A stretch of 64,000 bases of DNA, from assembly GCF_000971975.1 (NCBI RefSeq), contig NZ_KQ040779.1:1-64000 (forward strand). Reading direction: 5' to 3'. The stretch comes from Paenibacillus algorifonticola (GTDB lineage: Bacteria; Bacillota; Bacilli; Paenibacillales; Paenibacillaceae). The notes under the pieces were generated by a model. That model searched no databases and was not told the DNA's origin. It worked only from the letters and a program-made list of their open reading frames with translations. Below, piece by piece: positions 22,247-30,651 of the stretch; within the stretch, counting starts at the first letter, position 1, and each line of letters begins with the position of its first letter. Position numbers and translations under genes: made by a program.

Positions 22247-23353
22247 TTAGCTGAGCAGCCTGTCTATATCGTTTCCGCCAGCAGCTCCACTGCTAATGGC
22301 CGATTGCGATTGTCCGCCTGATTCCAGACCTAGACGCTTCGACATGTTCTGGTTAATTTGCGCCAGCTTCTCTGTATGCGTTTTGCAGGTCGTAATAATA
22401 TCACGGTTGGATTTCTCGGATGTATCGAGCGCTGTAATCAAATCGGCAATCGCCGTATTGACAGCCTCCAGCGACATCGCTGGCTTTTTGAGCAGCTCCG
22501 CCGACTTTTCCGTTGACGTTTTGAGCAGCTCTGCATTGCGCTTGAACTGGTCTTCAATCGTGCTGTTTACACTCTCAACTGCATTCGCGATTTTCAACTG
22601 ATCTTCGATAGCGAGCGTAATCATCGCCGACACCGTAATCAGATTAGACGCTTTATAAATGCTGTTGTTGACCGCATCTATGAGCTTGTCACTGTTGTCA
22701 TTGACAATGTCCGTCGCGGCAACCGCCTGATTAAACAGCAATATATCCTCGGTCATCGACTGAATGCGGGTGACGACTTTACGCAATCCACGCTCCAGAT
22801 ACGTTTTGCGCTGCTCATTTTCCGGCTTGGCAATTTCCGTTTCGAACAGCTCCTTGAGCTTGTTGCCCATGGCAATCTTCTCTTGCAGCGAATAAATCTC
22901 CTCAAGCGAGCTGCGCTTGAGTGTACGCATATTGACGATGCTCTCTTCAAGGCCATCCTTGCCGTCACGAAGCCCTTGCACAATGGCATCAATATTCGTC
23001 CGCACGGACTGATATTTATAAACGTAATTTTTCACAGGCGACTTGCGGATCAGCTTGCCAATGAAGCCGACATTTTTACTTTGCTGCAAAGATTCGCATT
23101 CATTACGCAGCGACAAAATCAAGTTCGATACTTGGCTGGACCCGCCGGACATTAGACTGGCAACTGGACGTTCCAGCTGCTTTAGCGTCGCGCCTGCCCG
23201 CTCCTGCGTCTTGGCGCCCAGCTTGCCCATCTCGTCCATCAAGCCATCGAGCGAAAGCGTATCGGCCTGTGCTACCTTCTGAATAATGACGGCCGCTTCC
23301 TGGACGGCCTTCTGCTCGTCTTCTTTTTTCAATTGAATCGTTTGTATGGACAT
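22247..23353 (-). CDS. telA: TelA/KlaA-family toxic-anion-resistance-like protein
   Basis: 368 residues, almost entirely alpha-helical with coiled-coil character. It matches the TelA (toxic anion resistance) family layout: GLMDEMGKLGAKTQERAGATLKQLERPV, then VKNYVYKYQSVRTNIDAIVQGLRDGKDGLEESI and the LITVSAMITLAIEDQLKIANAV segment. It is cytoplasmic. Its direct upstream partner is the XpaC-like gene, an arrangement conserved in Bacillales (xpaC-yaaN). Despite the name, a specific role in tellurite resistance is not shown for most members; stress tolerance or membrane-associated functions are proposed. It closes the minus-strand Ter-associated gene set. Confidence 0.88.
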   Translation of the reverse strand: MSIQTIQLKKEDEQKAVQEAAVIIQKVAQADTLSLDGLMDEMGKLGAKTQERAGATLKQLERPVASLMSGGSSQVSNLILSLRNECESLQQSKNVGFIGKLIRKSPVKNYVYKYQSVRTNIDAIVQGLRDGKDGLEESIVNMRTLKRSSLEEIYSLQEKIAMGNKLKELFETEIAKPENEQRKTYLERGLRKVVTRIQSMTEDILLFNQAVAATDIVNDNSDKLIDAVNNSIYKASNLITVSAMITLAIEDQLKIANAVESVNSTIEDQFKRNAELLKTSTEKSAELLKKPAMSLEAVNTAIADLITALDTSEKSNRDIITTCKTHTEKLAQINQNMSKRLGLESGGQSQSAISSGAAGGNDIDRLLS

Positions 23354-23391
23354 TCTGTTCCCTCCCCACGGATTTTCAACCTGACATGCGA

Positions 23392-24063
23392 TTAAAACTC
23401 CGAGTAGTTATAGCGTTTGTGAATAACCTCCGCCTTGGTTTGCAGCTCCATCAAATCCTTATGTTCAATCGTTGCAACAATTTCCGAAATTTTTGTATTA
23501 ATATCCCGCAATCCATTTAGCAAAATTCTGCGGTTTTTCGTTTTGGCGTCGCCGCTAAGCCTTAAGAAAGGATTAATGACACTGTTCAGCTCCTTGAGCA
23601 CAAGCCGTCTAACCGTATGATTAATTTCATCATTATTCAGTTCAGTCAGGAGCGGCATTACCCGGTGCAGACGGAGAAAAAGCGAGCAGGATTTCTCCAC
23701 AATTTCATTGTCCAACGTATTTTTCTGCCCTTCGGAGATAACCATATCCTCCAGCACTTCCAAATACTCCAGCACGGGCTCAAATATGGGACTAATCGCT
23801 GGTGCAGATGCCCCGCCTCCGCTAGAGGAAGAGGGCTGCACTGCTTCTGGCAGCTGCTCCGGCCCAGAAGGAGCACGGGACGGAGACGGAATCGCATCGA
23901 TAATATTGGTTTTGCGCAGCAGCCGCTTCTCATCGAGCACCACACCCATGAGCGTAGCTGCGACAGGAATAAGCACGGTTATAAATTCTGGCAGCAGCCA
24001 GCTTGTTGCAGCGGCAATGACAAGTCCGATTGCCGCTCCGATAATCGAGCGTTTTTGAATCAC
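23392..24063 (-). CDS. XpaC-like (5-bromo-4-chloroindolyl phosphate hydrolysis) family protein
   Basis: About 223 residues. Two closely spaced hydrophobic segments (IIGAAIGLVIAAATSWLLP and FITVLIPVAATLMGVVL) are followed by a low-complexity Pro/Ser/Gly linker and a helical cytoplasmic domain (EYLEVLEDMVISEGQKNTLDNEIVEKSCSLFLRLHRVMPLL). The topology and the neighbouring telA gene identify it as XpaC-like. I chose GTG at 24063 because GGAGGG lies 7 nt upstream; the frame is open to a TTG at 24078. It follows the ATP-grasp gene by 34 nt. The biochemical role is unclear; the family name reflects an indirect phenotype. Confidence 0.78.
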   Translation of the reverse strand: MIQKRSIIGAAIGLVIAAATSWLLPEFITVLIPVAATLMGVVLDEKRLLRKTNIIDAIPSPSRAPSGPEQLPEAVQPSSSSGGGASAPAISPIFEPVLEYLEVLEDMVISEGQKNTLDNEIVEKSCSLFLRLHRVMPLLTELNNDEINHTVRRLVLKELNSVINPFLRLSGDAKTKNRRILLNGLRDINTKISEIVATIEHKDLMELQTKAEVIHKRYNYSEF

Positions 24064-24097
24064 TCTCTCACCCTCCAACCTGCTGTGCCACTCGCTT

Positions 24098-25129
24098 CTA
24101 TTCGAATACTGTCATTCGCATCGGCTGCTCCACGTGGCTGGCAAGTACGCCAAACTCAGGCGTCAGCTTGTGGACCGTTCCTCCCAGCGCCAGCTTGATC
24201 GCCAGATAAGGAAAGTTGATGCCGCTCAGACAGGAAACATGGAGACCGCCAGACATCCGCGGATTAATCTCCAGAAGCTTGGGCACTCCATTTTTGTATT
24301 TCATTTGTATATTATAATTGTAAGGGATTTTGTACGTTTCTGAAACCCTCTGGGCAATTTCCAATAATTCCGGCACATCGTCCAGCAGACGCAGACGGCC
24401 GCCGGCTTTACGGCGCGGGACTGCGGCAAGCAGCTCCCCATTTGGCGCGGCTAGACAATCAATACTGTATTCAAACCCGTCAAGCAGTTCCATCACCATT
24501 AAATCGCCAAACTGCGGGACAGTCGATAAGGTGCGGTATACCTCTTCAAACGGCAGCGCACGTGAAACTGCGCCGAACAAATCCGCCAGCTTGTCGCGCT
24601 TATTGTCAATGACGCGGAAGCCTTGTCCGCCTTCGCCATCCGTTGGCTTAAAGCAAACGCGATGCCCTTTTGCAGCCAAATCATTGTATGCAGCCTTAAA
24701 TTGCTCTGCCGTTGTGACGACATGATAATCCGGAATGACCATAATGCCGCTTTCGCTTACGGATTCATAAAACTGATCCTTGACCATCAGCTTGCCAAGC
24801 AGCTCCTCATCCTGGATGGCGACAACCTTAACGCCAATCTCGTCAAAACGCTTTATGCTCTTCACAATATCAAGCATATTCAGCCTTGGGACGAACACAT
24901 CTATTTTATGCCTTAAACAGAAATCAATGCAAAAATCAACGTAAGCCTCGCCTTTGACAGACGGCTCAACCTCCGCCACATCGCAAGCTTGCAGCGACAT
25001 ATGCTTCGGATCGGAATGCGTGCCGTACAGCTCAAAGGCTGCACCGTCGCTATTATTACGAATCGCATTCATATAATGATAAGCGACTGAAAACCAGCGG
25101 TTAAACCATACTTTTGTTACGTTGCTCAT
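24098..25129 (-). CDS. ATP-grasp enzyme of the Ter-associated biosynthetic operon
   Basis: 343 residues with an ATP-grasp core: the lysine-bearing VCFKPTDGEGGQGFRVI (ATP-binding loop), LMVMELLDGFEYSIDCLA, and the metal-binding VPKLLEINPRMSGGLH near the C-terminus. It probably ligates a carboxylate to an amine using ATP. The gene overlaps the HAD gene by 4 nt (ATGA), part of a chain of three such overlaps. Comparative genomics of Ter systems (Anantharaman, Iyer and Aravind) placed such ATP-grasp enzymes in a predicted pathway for a nucleoside-like metabolite; that pathway is a prediction and the substrate is unknown. Confidence 0.88.
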   Translation of the reverse strand: MSNVTKVWFNRWFSVAYHYMNAIRNNSDGAAFELYGTHSDPKHMSLQACDVAEVEPSVKGEAYVDFCIDFCLRHKIDVFVPRLNMLDIVKSIKRFDEIGVKVVAIQDEELLGKLMVKDQFYESVSESGIMVIPDYHVVTTAEQFKAAYNDLAAKGHRVCFKPTDGEGGQGFRVIDNKRDKLADLFGAVSRALPFEEVYRTLSTVPQFGDLMVMELLDGFEYSIDCLAAPNGELLAAVPRRKAGGRLRLLDDVPELLEIAQRVSETYKIPYNYNIQMKYKNGVPKLLEINPRMSGGLHVSCLSGINFPYLAIKLALGGTVHKLTPEFGVLASHVEQPMRMTVFE

Positions 25130-25977
25130 ACGTTTGCCTTCCTTTCGACTGCCGCTGCTGTCTTAAATTCAGCCATGACGGTGGATACAAAATCCAAAAT
25201 TTGCTGTGAAGCCATAATGCCCGAATTCGTCGTGAACGTATAGGCCAAATTACTCGGCTGGCGCTGCTCCTGGCGATACAGCTCGCCATGTCTTGGCGCA
25301 ATCGCATGACTCGCTGCATCCAGCAAACACTGGTCAAGCAAGGAATCGCCCGATGCCGCGACGACTGAAGCCCCAAGCTGCTGCTTCAAATGCAGAAGAG
25401 CCGCGCTTTTGCTCACCTCATTCGGCACGAGATAAATTTTGCGCCCTTGAATTGATACTTTCCAGCCCAGCGCCGTAATTCGCTCAATCGCACGGTTTAC
25501 CTGCTCTGCCGGCATCCGCTCGCGGTCAATGACGTAGGCGAAAAAAAGCTCATCGCAATAACGCTCGCCATGAATCCAGTCCGTACTCGCCACCTCATCA
25601 AAAATCGCTTTAATTTCCGCCGCGGGAGCCGCACTAGCCGCGATAAGCTTCTGGATATGCGTGCTCCATGCTTCATCCCTTACGCCATTCACCAAAATAT
25701 TGCCGCCATTGCTCGTAACCGCATAGGTTGGCGCTATATGGTCGCGGAACAGCTCAATTCGGTTGTACTGCTCCATCGTCCGGGTCGTCACGGGAATAAA
25801 ATGAACCTCCTGCGCAATGGCTTGCAGCAGCGGCAGCATTTCCGTCAAAAAATACGACAGCACTTGACCATCTTTCGTTTCTGCGGGCATCACAAGCCCC
25901 AAGCCCTCCGCACCATCCAGCCCCATCGATCTCGTGGAATAAATGAGCGTCTGATCAAGATCACTGGCGAAAATCAT
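25126..25977 (-). CDS. HAD-superfamily hydrolase of the Ter-associated operon
   Basis: 283 residues. Motif I is FASDLDQTL (Asp6 nucleophile, Asp8), motif II is in VTTRT, motif III has the conserved Lys near VPNEVSKSAAL, and motif IV is ASGDSLLDQ. The cap domain is of the Cof/sucrose-phosphatase kind. It is expected to remove phosphate from a small metabolite. It overlaps its upstream (StiP-like) and downstream (ATP-grasp) neighbours by 4 nt each, which implies coordinated production. Confidence 0.88.
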   Translation of the reverse strand: MIFASDLDQTLIYSTRSMGLDGAEGLGLVMPAETKDGQVLSYFLTEMLPLLQAIAQEVHFIPVTTRTMEQYNRIELFRDHIAPTYAVTSNGGNILVNGVRDEAWSTHIQKLIAASAAPAAEIKAIFDEVASTDWIHGERYCDELFFAYVIDRERMPAEQVNRAIERITALGWKVSIQGRKIYLVPNEVSKSAALLHLKQQLGASVVAASGDSLLDQCLLDAASHAIAPRHGELYRQEQRQPSNLAYTFTTNSGIMASQQILDFVSTVMAEFKTAAAVERKANV

Positions 25978-27155
25978 ACAGCTTCCTCCTCAGCGGAAGC
26001 AGCAATATCCGCCTTCTTATTTTTTGGTTTAATAATGCCACAGCAGGAATAAGTCAGTTCGGGAAACACTTCCACCGGAACGCCGCGATCCTTCGCCAGC
26101 AGCAAAATATGCTGGAGCCCCGGGTTGTCCAGGCGGTCAACAAGAATTTTCCAAGGCACGCGTCGCAGCAGCACCCGTGTCGTCTCCCCTACGCCCGGCT
26201 TCACCAAATTAATATCCTCGATGCCGTAGAGCTTTTGAATGGCTTTAATATCTTTCAGTCCCTGCCAAGTTACCGCAGCCTTCTTGTCCATCAGCTTCAC
26301 AGCTTCCTGCTTTGCCTGCTGGGATATTTGGCTGAAATACGCAGATACCGTATCGATAAAATGATTCGACAGATCATCCTTCATCCATTCCTTATAAAAC
26401 TTCGCTCCGTGAAAATCATCCGGTCCAATGATATCGTCGCGCAGTACCGTGCGGCTCATCAGCCCAGACACGGTAGAGTTAAGGCAAGCACTGGGAATGA
26501 GGAAATCCTCGCGTGTGCCGAAAATACTTGAGCTGCAGGCGGGATCAGCCAGTACCGCTAGCTCCGCATTCAGCTCGATGCCATACTTCTGCTTGAAGGT
26601 TTGGCATGCTTCAATGAGCACCTTTGTAATCGCACCTTTGCCCGTCCAGCCGTCGACGAATTGAAGCTTCGCTTCGGGCCCATGCTGCTGCAAAATGTAG
26701 AGCAGCGCATTTTCATCAATGCCCTTGCCGCGAATGATCGAGATGCTGTAATGCGGTACATCGAGCCCGCACCGCTCCGCTATGTAACGCTTCATCAGAA
26801 TGCCAATTGGCGTGCCCGCTCTCGCTAAAGAAACAAGTACCGTGTGCTTGCCGCTGCGCGCCACTACCTGTTCGGCTACGATGCCTGCACCCAATGCTAC
26901 CCGCTGCGCCGATTCCGTCAATGTCTGGTGGAACAACCGAATGTATTCCGGCGTCGGCTGGTATTCCACAGGCAGCATTTCCGAATAATGAACGCCGGAT
27001 TGAATCGCTTCCTCACGATCCTCCGTCCCGCGCTCCAGCTGCACATCGCTCAAATCCTTCAACAGAAATACGACGTCGGACGGCCTATAACTACCTAGTG
27101 GCTTTGGAGCGCCGATTGGCTTCTGCAACCGTTGTTCAAGCAAGCTTCTGCTCAT
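25974..27155 (-). CDS. StiP-like protein (PELOTA-type/cysteine protease StiP family)
   Basis: About 393 residues. The conserved pattern SYRPSDVVFLLKDLSDVQLERGTEDREEAIQSGVHYSEMLP near the start and the middle region LVSLARAGTPIGILMKRYIAERCGLDVPHYSISIIRGKGID followed by QFVDGWTGKGAI are characteristic of proteins annotated as StiP in Ter-associated operons. The SLARAGTPIG and DGWTGKGA parts resemble phosphoribosyltransferase loops, so the original protease label may be misleading. I chose ATG at 27155 because AAGGAGGAG precedes it and it overlaps the upstream stop codon by 4 nt. Its function in the predicted pathway is not established. Confidence 0.82.
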   Translation of the reverse strand: MSRSLLEQRLQKPIGAPKPLGSYRPSDVVFLLKDLSDVQLERGTEDREEAIQSGVHYSEMLPVEYQPTPEYIRLFHQTLTESAQRVALGAGIVAEQVVARSGKHTVLVSLARAGTPIGILMKRYIAERCGLDVPHYSISIIRGKGIDENALLYILQQHGPEAKLQFVDGWTGKGAITKVLIEACQTFKQKYGIELNAELAVLADPACSSSIFGTREDFLIPSACLNSTVSGLMSRTVLRDDIIGPDDFHGAKFYKEWMKDDLSNHFIDTVSAYFSQISQQAKQEAVKLMDKKAAVTWQGLKDIKAIQKLYGIEDINLVKPGVGETTRVLLRRVPWKILVDRLDNPGLQHILLLAKDRGVPVEVFPELTYSCCGIIKPKNKKADIAASAEEEAV

Positions 27156-28585
27156 GCTTTCTCCTCCTTCTGACCGTCCGTTTGTGGACCGCAGATAATG
27201 ACATTGATTTGCCCAAATCCGCACGCTTGCAGCGCCGACAGCAAGGGCGCAAGACGATCCTCCGGCCAGTCGCGCTCTGTAAAAATAAAGCAATCGTCGT
27301 ATTGCAAGGCACCGACATTATAAAAAAAGTTCCTCACCTGCTCATCTTCCGGTGACGGAAACGCTTGTCCCGACTTAATTGCATAGTCCGGCTTGTCAAT
27401 CGGATGAACTGGGCTTCTCGTCGTTGAATGGTAAAATACACCTTGCCCCAGCTCCGCCGCTATTCGCATCGGTATATACATAAACTCGCCTGTGCCAAGA
27501 CATAACGTACGCTCGCCCGCTCTAAAGCTTCGCAGCTTAGCCCCAGCCTCTGCCACACTTGCATCAAGCGTCCCATTATCGCTGGAGTGAACGCCGAAGC
27601 GTCCCGTTCCTGCCACATAAGGCGAAGCATTCACTGCTCCCGCAGAATCAACCGAGCTATAGGACGCTAGCTCGAACAGCTCGTCCAAATATACTTTATT
27701 CAAGCGACTGCTTGCTGTCGTTTCAGCCTGAGTCTGAGCACCTGCTGCCACCTGCTCCGGCGAGCTGCCTTCCGTCTCGATTGCGCCTTTCATCAGCGAC
27801 AATACTTCAATCGATACGCCAAGCTCCTGTGCAGCTTCCGCAAAACGCTGCTCGTCCGCTTCAGTTCTCCAATCGAGCAGCGATGCTACTATATATTGTT
27901 GACGGGGAAATTGCCTTTGGATATCCCGTATTATATTCAAGGCTGTTTTACCAGTCGTGAGCTCATCATCGACGAGAACGATCGGCTCGTTACCGTTAAA
28001 AAAGGCAGCATCCAAGGCGTAGCAACGATGTGCAACCGCGTGGGAATGCTCCTCTTCAAAGCTAATGAGCGATTCCATCGCTGGAATCTGCTCCCTGGTC
28101 GTATGAAGGTAAGTACAGTCCGCACCGAACACGCGAAACATGCTGTGTCCGAGCGCAGTTGCTGTTTCTGCAAAACCGATGAACAGCGCTTGCTCAGGCA
28201 GCTTAAGCTTAGCATCAATCACTTGATGATAAACCTGTTCAGACCGCTTTGGTCTAGTCAAACCTTCGATGGCAGCATCAAGCAGTTCATTAGCCAAAAA
28301 ATGCTGCTGCTCATCCGCTGCGTACCTTTTATATAGCAACAGCGACAAAGCCGCTCCGCTAAGCAGTGAAGTGTAAGGATTAACAGGCAAATGCTTGCCC
28401 AGCACTTTGCTAACAAACAGAAAGGCCCGCTTCTTGTTCATCCGCGCTGCCATAGCAAACAGCGTATCCGGGGATAATCCGAATGGATTTGCTGTAACCG
28501 TTACCGTTACTTTAAGATCATCTACAATGTTATACGTATGCTTGCTCCTGGCTTGCGAGTAAGGCGATAAAATGTTGTTCTTCAT
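27152..28585 (-). CDS. Phosphoribosyltransferase with TRSP-type C-terminal domain (Ter-associated)
   Basis: About 477 residues. The N-terminal half is a type I phosphoribosyltransferase with the PRPP-binding motif PIVLVDDELTTGKT; the substrate hood includes ALFIGFAETATALGHSMF. The C-terminal third (FRAGERTLCLGTGEFMYIPMRIAAELG, then FYHSTTRSPVHP) is the TRSP-like domain that accompanies it in Ter operons. ATG at 28585 follows GGGGTG; the frame is open to 28615. It overlaps the aldolase gene by 56 nt and the StiP-like gene by 4 nt. It probably attaches a ribosyl-phosphate group to a base-like compound. Confidence 0.85.
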   Translation of the reverse strand: MKNNILSPYSQARSKHTYNIVDDLKVTVTVTANPFGLSPDTLFAMAARMNKKRAFLFVSKVLGKHLPVNPYTSLLSGAALSLLLYKRYAADEQQHFLANELLDAAIEGLTRPKRSEQVYHQVIDAKLKLPEQALFIGFAETATALGHSMFRVFGADCTYLHTTREQIPAMESLISFEEEHSHAVAHRCYALDAAFFNGNEPIVLVDDELTTGKTALNIIRDIQRQFPRQQYIVASLLDWRTEADEQRFAEAAQELGVSIEVLSLMKGAIETEGSSPEQVAAGAQTQAETTASSRLNKVYLDELFELASYSSVDSAGAVNASPYVAGTGRFGVHSSDNGTLDASVAEAGAKLRSFRAGERTLCLGTGEFMYIPMRIAAELGQGVFYHSTTRSPVHPIDKPDYAIKSGQAFPSPEDEQVRNFFYNVGALQYDDCFIFTERDWPEDRLAPLLSALQACGFGQINVIICGPQTDGQKEEKA

Positions 28586-29735
28586 GCAGCACCCCGTATA
28601 TTTTTGATCTTGCAATGACTCGATTAGCCCAATTCATATGGGGTTTTACTTCATTCATTTTATTGGCATAATCGCTCTTGAGCACGCCGACATAGCCGCC
28701 CTGGCTAGCAATAATGCTTTGTGCATCGATATATTCCTCATACGTAACCGCATAAAGCGATTGCACCGGCCGAATATGCGACGGGTGGATAATCGTTTTG
28801 CCAATAATGCCGTTTTCCTTGTCCATAATGACTTCACGCAGCAAACCATCCGTTTCCGGTGCAGCTGAATGCCGCAATGGCCAGCGCTCGCCTCTTCCAG
28901 ACAGCTGCTCCGGCTGCAAAGGAAACAACGAAGAGACAGGGGCCTGCTTGCTGCCCGAAAAATATTCCCATACTGGTCCTGAGATGACATACGAGGCGTC
29001 CATTCGTCCAAATATATTCATAATATCCGCCATACAATCGCGAACAGGCAAAATATCGTATATCGTCATCGTTTTGCTGCGGCGCAGGCCAAACAAGCTG
29101 GAGAAGTCTGTCGCTCCAATACGGACATTAAGCACATAACGTTGATAACGATCCAGCAGCTGCTTAATCGCCAGCAATTCCTCCATGCGGGACTCGCGAT
29201 AAATAATAGCAGGCGTCTCCAGTATAGGAAGCCCGTAAAGCACTGGTGAACCCTCGCTCTGCTGACGGTTAAATGCAGCAATTTGACTAAAATAGGCTTC
29301 ACCGTTTGCTGCTGTAAATTTAGGAAAAATAAAGCCGGTAATCAGGCTGATCTTTTCTTCCAGCCGCTCTATAATACGGGCAAGCTGCTGCGCGCTGCGA
29401 ATGCGAATGAATAGTAGAGGAAGATGATCGCGCGATAACGAGCCAATTTTCAAAAAAGAGGATAAACGAAAAATTTGCTGCAGCAGGGAGTCCTCTGCCA
29501 TTTCCACTAAATGGTCGCCAACCGCATCCTCCAGGTCAATGACCATCGTCGTCAAACCTTCATGCTTGCGGTTCAAAATATCTTCGGAAATCGTTTGGCG
29601 GGTAGCCGGACAATACAAAGCAGCTCCGACGGCATAAGCGAGAAGCTCCCGCTCCGTCGTATGATCGAATGGGGTAGGTGCCGAGAAGAAAACCGCTTCT
29701 TCTTCCTCCCAGGTAAAATAATCAAAGTATCGCAT
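28530..29735 (-). CDS. HpcH/HpaI aldolase/citrate lyase (CitE-like) family protein
   Basis: About 401 residues. It has the CitE-like barrel signature LTTMVIDLEDAVGDHLV with the metal-ligand region, LFIRIRSAQQ containing the conserved Arg, and GFIFPKFTAANGEAYFSQ. The usual substrate for these lyases is an acyl-CoA or acyl thioester, but Ter-associated members form their own group. ATG at 29735 (MRYFDYFT) follows AGGAGGAAA at good spacing. It is the first gene of the enzyme operon, separated from terC by a terminator, so the enzymes and the terC-terD genes are distinct transcription units. Confidence 0.85.
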   Translation of the reverse strand: MRYFDYFTWEEEEAVFFSAPTPFDHTTERELLAYAVGAALYCPATRQTISEDILNRKHEGLTTMVIDLEDAVGDHLVEMAEDSLLQQIFRLSSFLKIGSLSRDHLPLLFIRIRSAQQLARIIERLEEKISLITGFIFPKFTAANGEAYFSQIAAFNRQQSEGSPVLYGLPILETPAIIYRESRMEELLAIKQLLDRYQRYVLNVRIGATDFSSLFGLRRSKTMTIYDILPVRDCMADIMNIFGRMDASYVISGPVWEYFSGSKQAPVSSLFPLQPEQLSGRGERWPLRHSAAPETDGLLREVIMDKENGIIGKTIIHPSHIRPVQSLYAVTYEEYIDAQSIIASQGGYVGVLKSDYANKMNEVKPHMNWANRVIARSKIYGVLHEEQHFIALLASQEQAYV

Positions 29736-29815
29736 TCCGGTTTCCTCCTGATTCATTCCAGTAATCGACACTGTTCCAATTACTCGGCCCCGATCGCCAA
29801 ATACGCGATCTATTC

Positions 29816-29853
29816 ATAAAAAAAATAATCCCCCCTTTAACCAGGAGGGATTA
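29816..29853 (-). terminator. Rho-independent terminator after terC
   Basis: On the minus strand, TAATCCCTCCT pairs with AGGGGGGATTA across a short loop and is followed by eight T residues. It separates the terD-terC unit from the enzyme operon. Confidence 0.85.
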
Positions 29854-29892
29854 AGGGATCATTACCCGCATAAACCGCTATTTAAACAAGCT

Positions 29893-30633
29893 TTAGTTGC
29901 TGTTTGAAGTACCCTTCTTTTGTCTCATCAGGCTTAGTACGATCGTACCGCCAAACAGAAGACCAATTAGGGCAAAAAAGTAGAGGTGAGGGATTTCGAT
30001 ATGGAAGGCCCCCAAAACCATTTTAACTGCGATTAACGCAATGAGGAAAAATGCCGTTTTTTCCAGCTCAGGAATTTTCTCAATCAGCTTGAGGAATACT
30101 TGGGCCACGCCGCGCATCATCAGAACGCCGAGAATACCGCCAAGGAACAATACCCATACTTCCTTGCTGACGCCAAATGCCGCGATAACGCTATCGATAC
30201 TGAATGCAATATCCATTAATTCTACAGCGATAACCGTTCTCCAGAACGATTGCCCTTTGTTTTCAACACTATCTTCGCCGCCGCCCTTAAACAATCCTTT
30301 ATAAGCGATGTACAAGAGATAAGCCGCACCTAGGAATTTGACGGCTGTGAACGTAACCAAATACGTACCAAAGCCAATCGCCAGAAACCTGAAAATATAA
30401 GCGCCCAAAATACCGTAAAACAACGCTCTTTTCTGCTGTTCCTTCGGCAAATGCTTAACCATAACAGCGAGCACGAGCGCATTATCGGCGGACAAAAGTC
30501 CTTCCAATATAATCAGTGTTCCAATAATTCCCCAGCTGACAGGGTCGGAGAGGGTAGTTACTACTGCATTCCAATCAAAGAAATGTCCGTAGTTCTCCAC
30601 AATGCTTGTGAAAAAATTCGTTAGCCAGTCCAC
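29893..30633 (-). CDS. terC: TerC-family integral membrane protein (246 aa)
   Basis: Seven or so membrane segments with the family's two acidic signature motifs within helices: LEGLLSADNALVLAVMV and VELMDIAFSIDSVIAAFGV. These acidic residues are implicated in metal-ion binding and transport, notably manganese. It starts at GTG after GGAGG. It is the last gene of the vWA-terD-terC run. In the Ter model, TerC sits in the membrane and interacts with TerD-type proteins. A manganese riboswitch upstream, seen for some terC homologues, is not visible here. Confidence 0.93.
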   Translation of the reverse strand: MDWLTNFFTSIVENYGHFFDWNAVVTTLSDPVSWGIIGTLIILEGLLSADNALVLAVMVKHLPKEQQKRALFYGILGAYIFRFLAIGFGTYLVTFTAVKFLGAAYLLYIAYKGLFKGGGEDSVENKGQSFWRTVIAVELMDIAFSIDSVIAAFGVSKEVWVLFLGGILGVLMMRGVAQVFLKLIEKIPELEKTAFFLIALIAVKMVLGAFHIEIPHLYFFALIGLLFGGTIVLSLMRQKKGTSNSN

Positions 30634-30651
30634 TTCATTCTAACCTCCATT

